In this document: positions 23,422-33,279 of the stretch, in pieces
How the letters are laid out: every line of letters starts with the position of its first letter
Numbering within the stretch: position 1 is the first letter of the stretch
Assembly (NCBI GenBank): GCA_032718565.1
Contig: JAVGVS010000401.1
Coordinates: 80,362-144,361, forward strand
DNA length: 64,000 bases
Source of the DNA: Distichodus sexfasciatus
Taxonomy: Eukaryota > Chordata > Actinopteri > Characiformes > Distichodontidae
Direction: 5' to 3'
Translations under genes and position numbers: made by a program
The notes under the pieces: model-generated
Told to the model about the DNA's origin: nothing
The model's input: the letters and a program-made list of their open reading frames with translations, nothing else
Databases searched by the model: none

Positions 23422-23429
23422 CCCTGTAG

Positions 23430-24528
23430 CCGTCTGTAATTAGTGATCTCCATGTCAGTAGGCTGCTATCTCTGCCAATCATTAAAGGTCCAGTAAGGCC
23501 AAAATAATATTGGCTCAAAGTTCCTCATACCAAAGAAACAGTTGTCAGTAATCATCTCATCAATTTTGAGCAAATATGAACGTTGCAACATAGGGAAAAT
23601 TAAGTCTCAAACACTAAATAACAAACGGTGAGCAGTGAAACGGTGAAATGGTGAAAATAACGGCAGTACTTCGTGCACTTGAATGCTGTAGGCGTGACAG
23701 CTCATAGTACTGAAGCACCGCCCATTACTACAGAACCCCTACCCACCATGCACTGTTAAAAAAGGATCCCTCAAGCTAAACTATATAAAAATTGCCCTTG
23801 GTGTGCCTTGGCAATATACGTTTCACTGGAAGGTATGAAGACAGGATAGTATGCACAGTCTGGGCCAATACAGAATACAACACTGGATAAAAGGAAATAT
23901 TTAAGCAGGAGGACAGCAGCGAAAGGCTAAAATGACAGAGGAACACAGAAAGAAACGAGAGAGTTCATAGATTAGAGCAGACAGTTAGCTAACTTACATT
24001 TTACCATTCATTACACCACTGCTTTAACTCAGCTTGTACTGATCTCATGCATTCACTAATCCTTTGGAGTTCTTTACAACAGGTTAAACATACATGTCAT
24101 TCATTATTCGACCGCTCATTTTACAGTTTATGACAACACAAAATAGATAAACTTACTCTTGGTGGTTCAGCGGCAGCCACCCACCGGGAATGGAGATATT
24201 AGGAACCTCTTCAGACTTTGCATATGACACACTCTATTAGCAAACTTGCCCAGACTAGCAGCTACTGACGCCCTGCAGGTGGACAAGGCCAGAGCCGTAG
24301 ATCTGGGCAGTGCTATGGTAAACATAACCGCTCTACGTCAGCTGGCTGTGTTTCAGCCCCGCCCTGAAAAACCTACGATGAAAAGCTGTGGAAAAACTGT
24401 TAAACTCCACAACATCGTAAAATTGAACTCAGGAATTTTCCACATCTTTTCAGACACACTTTTCTGACACATTTCACGTTACCAAACCAAGGACGGTTTT
24501 CACCTTACTGGGTCTTCAATATTTATAG
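23430..24528. other. Intronic spacer before the D2 exon
   Basis: I find no exon here. The open stretch at 24246-24467 has no recognisable domain. Most of the second phosphatase domain exons expected upstream of 24.53 kb (for example the segment corresponding to its WPN loop) cannot be found. Confidence 0.4.
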
Positions 24529-25107
24529 ATTTGGAGGGTCAAGTGCTGGAATGCTGTGTGCCATGATCACTCTGATCAATCAGCTTGAAGAAGAGAACAG
24601 TGTGGATGTCTATCAGACAACAAAAATGATGAACCTAATGATGCCAATAATCTTCAACGATATTGTGAGCCTTCCGGTACATTACATTTCTAAATCTGCA
24701 TTGTGATTTTAGAAAAAGATTATCAAATACGTCTTAATCAAATGCAAATTCACAGTATAAGTGGAAATGTAATACAGGTGTTTTAGCAACATATGGTCAA
24801 CACATCAAGATTCTGTTTAGTTCGTAACAATTAGTATTGCCATTAGAGCTATAAAACTGCAACGGAATAAAATATTTTAATTTGCAAGAGCAGTATCATT
24901 TGTTTATGAAGCTATCTGAGTCTGATAAGCACCAAGGAGAATAACGTCTTTTGCAGAATACAAAGGTATCATCCCAGTTGGTTTTGCCAAAATCAAGGAA
25001 AGCCTGGAATCTCATATGCAAGCACAAAAAGCTAACTTTTTGGAAGATAACACGCAAGGTGATGCCAACCCATCTTCAAATTTGTTGCCAAATAATACCA
25101 AAACTTA
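24529..25107 (+). pseudogene. ptprz1: ptprz1-like second phosphatase domain and C terminus, decayed
   Basis: The exon at 24529-24664 (acceptor ATATTTATAG, donor GTGAGC) reads [20 protein letters not shown] followed by [16 protein letters not shown], a near match to the C-terminal part of the PTPRZ1 D2 domain. D2 is a pseudophosphatase in the active gene too. The next exon, about 24889-24945, starts EQYHLF and then requires a frame change to give LSLISTKENN. A possible last exon around 24960-25050 contains the ESLES motif of the PTPRZ1 tail, but in broken frame. This marks the 3' end of the remnant. Confidence 0.75.
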
Positions 25108-25690
25108 AGCTCTTTTTTCAACTGTGACTCCTACTTTTGTTGTTACTGATGAAATTACCAGACCAAATCCAATCAGTTTTTAGATATGGTGAGTTTAACA
25201 ACATTTTATAATTAACCGACAAATGTAATTCAAAAGATGCTCTTTTAGTGTTTCAGAGTGCAGCATGAATGCTTAACATTTGCATTTTGTAAAATGTAAT
25301 ACCTGTTAATTTTAATGGATGCCATTCTGTCCAACTGATTATTTGTATTCTCACTCCATTATCACCCTAAAATTCAAATTTATATTTGCATGTATGAAAA
25401 TAAATGAAATTCTTAGTAAATCCACACGTTTACTTCAGTCAGTTCACTTCAACCACTTTTATATAATTTTCTTTCAAAGGTGATTTTATATAAGACAATT
25501 AACAAAAACAAAGTGTCCTTTTTACTTAAAGCTGAAAAAGCTTATCCAACCTCAATGAGATCACCATCTATCCTTTTTATATATTTAAGGTTTACTGACC
25601 ATTTCTGAACTTAAATTAAGCTTACATCTTCAAAACATCCCCTGAATGAAAACAAGAATCAATCTAATGAATTAAATTAATGTGATCTTG
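25108..25690. other. Intergenic / ndufa5 3' region
   Basis: AT-rich sequence between the ptprz1-like remnant and the ndufa5 stop codon. It should include the ndufa5 3' untranslated region on the minus strand. I see no further gene. Confidence 0.45.
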
Positions 25691-27670
25691 TCAGATAGGC
25701 CATTTCCACTGGTTTGCAGGGGCATCTTCAATAAGGGGCTCCCAAGGTTTCCATTCCAGCATCTTTCTGGACAAAGTCAGTTCTGACTCCGCCTGCACAA
25801 AATTGATGTAGTAAAAAAAAGACTCATAGTAAAGTGATAGTTTGACCTAATAATACAGCAATACTGTTTTAATACTGGGTCTTCCTGCAGACACTGACAA
25901 TTGTGATAAGTCAACTGATGTAATTATGCTGAAATATGGAAAGGCATTTAAAATTAACATTAGATATCTTTAAAAATCTACAGACAAATTCACATTATGT
26001 TGATCATTAAACCTTTTAATTGATATTTGTTTGAAATTATTTAACATAAAACTCTGGTTCTTTAGCAGTTTGATTAAAAGCAGTTGTTTTTTTTTTTTTT
26101 ACTAACTTGGGCAACGACCTCTTCAATTTGGCCACAGTTGATTTTCTCTTCCAGCTTCTCTATATCAGGCTCCTAGAAAGAAAGTTACTGCATAAGACAC
26201 CAAGTAATTTCAAGTAATTCAATTCAGTCTTTTGAACTGCAAATAAAAAGTACTACAAAGGTAGAGTTTTGTGATGGAGAAACCTTCTTTGTGGATCTAT
26301 GAAATTGCAAAGAACTTGCAATGGGCAATTTCTAAAATCTATTGTTCTGCTTCCATAATATACATGAGAACAATAACACAATGAGTTAGACAAGATCTGC
26401 TGATAAGATATTTTATAAATATTTTATAGTATATTTACTATGTGACATTATTACTGAAACAGCAACCTATTTTTCATCAACATAAGTATTTCAGTGTGTC
26501 TAGAGAATGGCAGAAAGCAGTTTCTAAAGGCAGAACAAAGATTAATCCCTGTTGTTATAACCTAGGAATGGGTAGGAACCAACTGAACTGCCTGGGTCAC
26601 AATACTGCAATTTGCTTATCTTGCTTAAAACACAGGAAAAAATGTAATCTTTAATTTTATGCCTTTTGGCGTTCAGAGATCTTTTCGCTCTCTTGGGTAT
26701 TCACTGTATCAGACATTTTCGCAAAGATACCTAAACTTTTGCATGCTATTGTCACTATCAAGACAAAATTCCACTAAAAATCAACAAATTGTTCTATATT
26801 AATTGAGTGCTGCAACCTTTCTCAAGAGGCTTGTATGAAAAAACTTTTGTTAAGGAAACAAGTTTTAGTCTTTGGGTCAAAAAGTAATTCTCTAATTTTA
26901 TCTGTCTGTCTCATGCTTCATAAATATCCATATGATGCTTTGATCAAATATTTTCTTACTGCTTTGACATGACTGAATCTCTCAGTGATCAGCTGCTCTG
27001 TGTATTTCCTGTAGGCAGCATCTTGGGGCATGGCCTGGAGGGAGCTCAAAATCTTGGTATACAAAATCCTTAGGCGCTTGGGGTAGAACACCACAGTTTA
27101 TCTGTTTGAACTTCGAAATCTCATGTCAATAATAAAATGATATTCATATACACATATTAGCTACTTGGGAAGGATTTTTGAACATTTAAATTTACCTCTT
27201 GCGGATTTTGCGAAACGGCGAGACCCACCAAACCCGTAGTCTGTATGGGGAAAATAAATATTTATTTATTTTAACGTATGAAATAATGTTACTATGCCCC
27301 CTCAACCTACTGCTCTGTTGGAACAGTTACGTAAAATAATTTCGTTAACTGACAGGAATGTTAATTACTATTTCTCTCTAGCGACAGGAATTATTTTAAT
27401 TTTAAGAGCATTATTATTGCTGATAAAAGAATATGACTGCTCGATTTCGACGCAGAAGTATTTCATGTTTTATAACCGTGAAACATTAGCTGGGAATTAT
27501 TAGCTAAGCATTCTCATTTATTGAGACTCTAATTCACAGTACTAATCTGCTAGAGCAAAAGTATAAGACATCAGATTTATGCTTAAATATGAGTCCGTAA
27601 ATGAACGACAATACACGGGCATCAAAAATAAAATGACCTCCATACGTACCTTCTTTAGCACACCAGCCAT
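25691..27670 (-). CDS. ndufa5: NADH:ubiquinone oxidoreductase subunit A5 (complex I B13), five exons
   Basis: Accessory subunit of mitochondrial complex I, located on the matrix arm. Five coding exons join without a break: 27670-27650 (MAGVLKK), 27240-27196 ([15 protein letters not shown]), 27076-26960 ([12 protein letters not shown]... to ...FSHVKA), 26172-26107 ([20 protein letters not shown] then AQ), and 25792-25691 ([20 protein letters not shown] to ...NQWKWPI, then TGA). All boundaries have GT and AG, and all introns are phase 0. The total is 116 residues, the same length as the human protein as I know it, with the conserved [16 protein letters not shown] and QWKWPI segments. The start ATG lies in a good context (CAACATGGCTGG). 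No disabling change is visible. Confidence 0.95.
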
Positions 27671-28318
27671 GTTGTGCTAAGCTTTACACACTTCCGTCGA
27701 TTGAATATGATGTCAAAACTGCACTGCTACTGCCTCTCCTGGTTGTGTTTAGAAGAGCAGTAATATTCGGTCCTTTTTTTAGGATTCTACTCCTTCTGAG
27801 TCACTCACTAAACTGATCCGGGTGTGCGACTCACCTCAGTCAGTATTACCATATCGCCAGCTGAATCGTTTGTTTTTCATAGATGAAAGTATACGTGGCT
27901 TGTGATAATATAATAAATGCACATCCAAATGTGTTTGGGAAACGCACCCCGGACCTGTATGTATGTTTCCAGCTGTAGATAAGTTAACCGGCGATTTCAC
28001 TCATGACAGTGACAAGCACTAATTGAGATTCGGCTGTATGCCACTCTCACGCGGACGCAAAACGTACACAGACCTTCTATGCTGTACAGTTTATGCGTTA
28101 TAGAATACAGTATACGAACACACGTGTACAAACAAACCTAGCTTTGTGGATACACTTTACTACAATCGAAGTAATCCGATAATAGAGGCTTTATTTTATT
28201 TTCAAATTCTGATTCTTTTCAACTCCAATGAAGTGTAAAATAACAAAAATACCAACTATATATTATTTAAACTCATGTTGGGTGGAGTGTTTTGATTTAT
28301 AGGTATACTTCCGAAATA
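27671..28318. other. ndufa5 upstream region, no other gene seen
   Basis: This should contain the ndufa5 promoter and 5' untranslated sequence. I do not recognise a TATA box, CpG-rich core or second gene. Confidence 0.45.
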
Positions 28319-28431
28319 CGATACATACACTACCGAGATTGCAAAATTTATTTGATCTGGTCCGATCTTAAGATGGATCTGGGCCAGATCCGGGCCAAAT
28401 AAATTTTGCTATCTCGGTAGTGTATGTATCG
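28319..28431. repeat. 36-bp inverted repeat forming a hairpin
   Basis: The arms at 28319-28354 and 28396-28431 are complementary at 35 of 36 positions (outer end CGATACATACACTACCGAGA). The loop is about 41 bp, contains GATCTGG and CCAGATC, and is itself partly palindromic. It is a MITE or foldback candidate 18 bp left of the gypsy-A target site. Confidence 0.8.
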
Positions 28432-28453
28432 TCTTTTGACTAGAGATGGGCCG

Positions 28454-28614
28454 TGTCAAAGAAAGAAAGCAGGCGGCCAGTCTCTCTTTTGGGTTTTAAT
28501 TAACAAAACGATCTATGAACAGAGGTCTCATACAAGTCCATCAACGTGCAGCTCTCTTCACTCACGTCACTTCCTTTGGGTGAGGTTTCCGAAGTTTTAC
28601 GTAATACTCTGACA
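28454..28614 (-). repeat. Gypsy-A 3' LTR
   Basis: 161 bp, TGTCA...TGACA at its tips. On the minus strand it is preceded directly by a purine-rich tract (AGAAGGGGAAGG, 28615-28626), the expected plus-strand primer. It differs from the other LTR at three substitutions and one 1-bp indel. Confidence 0.9.
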
Positions 28615-28891
28615 CCTTCCCCTTCTATAAATTTGCGTAACACTTTACCAACAGAAGTAATATCAAAATAATACATAATGAACGTAGCATATTATCCCCT
28701 TTTACTTATTACAATTTCAGCTTGTTGTTCCTTAGACCTTTAAACATTCTATAATTTGCTTGATTTAACAGCATGCATAGCATAACACCACTGTAACGTT
28801 TCTCTACCAGCATATACTCAATATGCATATTAACATTTAACCTTTTGAACAGTCCATTAATCAACCTTTATGCTTCCTGGGAAATCTACAG

Positions 28892-29612
28892 CTACAAATT
28901 TAGTTTTTGAAGTGGTTTACTCACTGTACCAGACCTTGTTACTTTCAATCCTTCGCTACTCTGAGTAGACTGTGGATTATCTGTTCGTCTGGTGTACTCA
29001 TCACTCTTTGTTTCAGCTTCAGCACAGGCCTCTGATGGAATGAGTTGTAGGTAACGGCGATTTCGCCTTTTCACTCCACCTTCTGGGCTACGGAGCACAT
29101 AGGAGCGCCCTGCTGTACTTTGTTCCACAACCGTCGCTGGAGTTTTCCAAAGTTTTTCCTCATCCAGCTTGACAAGGACCGGATCACCTGGCTTTAACTG
29201 GGGTAAGTCTTTGACTCCGTGCCTCCTATTAAAATAGAAAGCATGCTGTTGCTTAGCAGCAGCATCTCGCCTTTGTATAAGTTCCCGATCCGGCCACTTC
29301 GGAATGAGGTTGCGGTCTAGTGTTGGTAGTGTGTTCGGAAGTTTCCGTCCAATCAAAAGCTCTGCCGGGCTCACTCCGGTCGATGAATTTGGAGTTGCTC
29401 TGTAACTCAGCAGCGCTAGCACCGGGTCTTTTTGACGTAGTATCGCTTTTGCTGACTGGACAGCTCCGCTTGTCCGTTGCTCGACGGATGATGTGGACTT
29501 GAAGTAACATGCTGAAAATCGAACTCACGGCTGAATGTCTGAAAAGCTTCGCTCGTAAATTGTGGGCCGTTGTCCGATACGACCACTTCAGGGATGCCGA
29601 ACCCTTATGAAA
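28892..29612 (-). pseudogene. Gypsy-A integrase, catalytic core end and C-terminal domain
   Basis: The 176-residue open part (29422-28892) contains ALLSYRATPNSSTGVSPAEL and the PGDPVLVKLDEEKLW block typical of the C-terminal domain of Metaviridae integrases. The preceding core, with its second catalytic aspartate near 29574, is in a shifted frame between about 29425 and 29612. The sequence stops abruptly at the CACTA element. A functional integrase cannot be made. Confidence 0.8.
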
Positions 29613-29615
29613 ATT

Positions 29616-29800
29616 CACTATGGTTTCCTATGTTTTTTATGCAGTAACCATAGTTTTACTATGGTAACTCATGGTCATTGGTACTACCCATGGTATTACC
29701 ATGGTTTATCCATAGCACTTCATGGTAGCTGTGGTACTACCATAGTTTACATATAGCACTTCATGGTAACTATGGTACCACTATGGTTTTAAAAAGGACC
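29616..29800. repeat. CACTA left subterminal CCATGG-type repeats
   Basis: About a dozen copies of CCATGG or one-base variants (CTATGG, CCATAG, TCATGG) fall within 185 bp, two of them exact palindromes. Subterminal arrays of this kind are the transposase-complex binding sites in known CACTA elements. Confidence 0.75.
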
Positions 29801-30399
29801 CAGCAAATGTGCCCTTGCGGGGTCCATCTGGGTTTTTGTCTGGAAGTGTGGACTAGGGCCAGCCCACACCAAACCTAAATGGGCCCATTGCGGGCTATGA
29901 TGAAAGTAATGATACTGCAAAACACTGTATTACAAGCACTTTTTTTTATTGTATACTCTTTCAATAGACTGTACATTGGTTGTAAAATTTATAACTTTAA
30001 AATGATTTAATTCAACATTTCCTTTGTGTACATCAAGTATTATACTTAAAAAGTAATAGTAGTAACATCAATAATAGACTAGCTGTTATACAAATATAGC
30101 AGTCTTTCTGTCATGGAACTGTCATATTACTACAATAGTACATTTAATTAAGCAAATTAAGTCACATACATAAAATACATACATACATTGCATATACAGA
30201 AACATCCCCAGGCCAAAGAAATTAGGCAAGGATTATTTACTACTCCTATTTTTTATACTGTTATGTACTGTACATACCTACAGCAACTTTTCCTTCTATA
30301 ATTACTCTCTGTCATTTACCTCAATTTTAATCAGTTTCAGTATTGTTCACTAGAGGAACAACATACTTTCTCTTGCTGACTGCTAATAAAACACACTTT
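29801..30399. other. CACTA left non-coding region
   Basis: The stretch between the subterminal array and the transposase stop codon. It contains an older GGACCC/GGGCCC-type repeat piece (about 29800-29900) and AT-rich sequence, presumably including the transposase 3' untranslated region. No ORF is recognised. Confidence 0.45.
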
Positions 30400-33278
30400 T
30401 TATGCAGTGATGAAGCTGTAACAACAATAGCATATCTGTCTGGGGACACACTGGGTTCCATGGAAATACTGCATCAGATTGTGATTACTGCCTTCAAATG
30501 TAAAAGTAGATATGCACCATAATGGGCCCCATAACTTCACACTCTCACATAAGTGAGTAAGCTGATGAACATTAAAGCTGACATGCTCCTTACTATACAA
30601 TAATTCCATCTGTATGACAAATTTGTGTAAAGCAACATCAGCCTTTTCCAAGACCTGCCGAGGGATGTTAGTCATTAAAAGTGCATACATTGCATAAACC
30701 AGAAGTGCCCAGTGATTAAGATACTTTGTGGGCAATATACCATCAAGGGTAATCATGGAATAATACAGAAGCCAACTTTTGAACTCAGAAGCTTTCCAAA
30801 ATTTCATTTTGTCAAGTGAAGAAGGTGTACGAGTAAGCTCTTTAGGTGGTTTCACAGTGAGCAATCGTCCATTCAGGACATTTAGTTTTGTACCAATGTA
30901 CCAGGGTAGAGTATGATTTGAGCTGTCTATCCACAAAGTAAGAAATTGCTGCACAACACCCAAGAGAACCGCATGCATATAATCTGGTATGAAACTAGTT
31001 ATAATGTTAAACAGTGGCAGGAACAGAAGAGGGGACAGGTCTTTCACACCGTGAACAGGGCGGCCCTCCTGTGAGGCCTGAATTGCATCATCCTCCCACT
31101 GGTTGAGTTGCCTGCTATCTGCAGGTGGGTGTAGGTAAGGGTATGCATTAACATAGCCATGACCTTTAGCTACTCGTTCACCAGGATGAAGACACCAGTC
31201 ACAGCCATGCTTTCCATTAAACTGTGTACTGTGTTTCAGCAATGGCCTGGCTACAGAATCACAAGCACTAACAACAGCAAACACTCTGCTCTTACGAATT
31301 ACCTCACCATCTACCCACTTTAAGCCATGATCCTTCAAACTTTCCATTTCATCTATGAATGGCTTAAGAAATGTGTTCATCACTGGCTTAGACTTGCCGA
31401 ACCAAAGTGAAGACAATAGGACATGTTCTTTCCTAATACTAGGTGGTAATTCATTTATCGTGACTTGGATCGGCCACAAGGAATATTGAGAGGATTCAAA
31501 GACAGGTATTCCATCACAGTTCCATAGTAATGTCAGATCCCATTTCCCAATCATGCCATTTTGAATGTAGCTTTTCATGACGTCCCCATCAAATATATCA
31601 CTAATTGTGTCATCCCAAATCCAAGAAGCTTTGTCTATAATTGTTTGAAAATTTGTCACATAGTTCTCCAGTACATCTCTCAGCTGAGCAGCTAATGGTA
31701 GATAAATGAAGAAGGACCCATTCCTAAGATTTAGGGTTTTGTTGAAAGGATTTTGGCATTCTTGACACATATCGACTAAGTTGCTGTCCTTACAAATGTA
31801 CTCATGGCACGACTCACAGTAGAAGTGGATCTCAAAACTATTGTTGATGGATACAAAACATTTGTTAAACAGGAACTTTGTGGTGGGCAGTGTACCAGGA
31901 AACAGAATATCAAGCATTGTCAGGAAATCGCTGAGACCTTTTCCACTTAGTGTATGACGTAGAATGAAGACCAACATCATTAGAATGGTTTGAGCTTTGG
32001 TGACAGCACTCCCTGGATATATTGGCTCATCACCACCATCCAGATTGAAAGGTTCCTAAAATACAAAAGCGATTCAGTATAAGCATACTGCAGGTCAACA
32101 TGTAACATCATTTTTAGGACAAATGAAGGATAATTGAAGAGGTTTGCATGATGTGAGAAGAAATATTTTGATCCAAGATGTAAAGGACGCAGTACTCCCA
32201 TGTTTGATTCCCACTACACCCCTAACAACAAGGGAGTAAAATACCTACATACCTCTGTGCTACTTTAGTAGTGCACGTGAATGTTGTCAGTCTCGTTGGC
32301 ATCATCATCTGATGGGTAGTTGATGTCTTCCTAGACAACACCACATATCTGCACATTAAGCACGCAAAGTTACGAAGAATAGTTGAGTAAGCAATATAAC
32401 ACAAGGGGGAGTGGGGTTGTTAGCGGATATGCCCACGGCTGTGGTTCGGCCACAGGCACGAAGCTGTAAGACTGTTGCAGTTCCATTACACTATCTGTCC
32501 GCCTGCCCATCCATCCATCCATCCATCCATCCATCTGTCTAGTAAACATTTACCTCCCTGGTGAGTGCTGTGATGAATTTCATGAAACAAAGCAGGAAAA
32601 GAAAAGTGCCTTGTCTACATACCTCACAGTTATTTGGGTAGTGCCCCTCGGGATCACCAGCCTCACTGGCCTCGTCAGCTGAGGGGTAGTTCATGTCTCC
32701 CTGATACAACACATAAAAATGGTAACATAATTACTAGGAAACACGGACATAGTGATTCCATTAACTTTTTTTACTTCTGGATCTATAAAGTTTCTATCTA
32801 TTTTGTTAACATACTGTGTGATGAATTTCATGAAGCAAAGTGGAAAAAATGCCTATACCTTTTCATTAAAACTTTGAGGGAAGACAAACATTTTCTGACC
32901 TTTATTACTCTGGTTATACATAGTCATAGCTGATTGTTATGCACTTGTTAGTGACTTGCCAGCCTACACCACTAACTTCACTTCACAAGGTCAGTATAAA
33001 TTGTGAGAATCAAATTTTATTTCATAGAGGATTTAAAAGGTTTACCTCTTGTGACTATATTTACTGTCATTTTTTACCCTTTGGAGCTACTCTTAGTTTG
33101 TATGGTTAGCTAAAGTTAGCTTGGTTAGCTATAAGCTTGCTTGCTAGCTAGCTGTCTGGAGTAAAACAAAACCACAAAAAATACTTACATTTAATCTTCT
33201 TCGAGAGGTTTCTCTGGGAATATCGATGTCCACTTCACGCAAATAGCGTTTATATCGACCCAATCTGCGATGCATCAT
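30400..33278 (-). CDS. CACTA transposase (tnp2 / Transposase_21-type)
   Basis: Three exons join in phase 0: 33278-33189 (MMHRRLGRYKRYLREVDIDI...), 32700-32623 (GDMNYPSADEASEAGDPEGH...) and 32055-30400 (552 codons with stop). The product is about 607 residues. The long exon has the hallmarks of this family: NCDGIPVFESSQYSLWPIQV, LSSLWFGKSKPVMNTFLKPF, CDWCLHPGERV, PDYMHAVLLGVVQQFLTLW and, near the end, HQLTHLCESVKLWGPLWCIS. A 78-nt sister exon at 32330-32253 carries a stop but can be skipped without changing frame. A CxxC...CxxC cluster (CESCHEYIC, CQECQ) lies near residue 130 and may bind zinc. The product should cut the element ends. The gene is probably intact. Confidence 0.85.
32253..32330 (-). 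pseudogene. Duplicated 78-nt transposase exon with in-frame stop
   Basis: It has the same length (78 nt), the same flanking splice signals (AG acceptor, GTATGT donor) and a similar start (EDINYPSDDDANE against GDMNYPSADEASE) as the exon at 32700-32623. A TAA replaces a sense codon after HVHY. It is either skipped or truncates a splice form to a short N-terminal peptide. Confidence 0.7.
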
Positions 33279-33279
33279 G
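33276..33279. promoter_or_regulatory. Shared CATG containing both divergent start codons
   Basis: The plus-strand ATG of the BEN gene is at 33277-33279. The minus-strand ATG of the transposase reads 33278-33276. The two start codons overlap by two bases. The transcripts must therefore start inside each other's coding exon or use leaderless or upstream-intron arrangements. No TATA box is visible within about 60 bp on either side. Confidence 0.6.
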
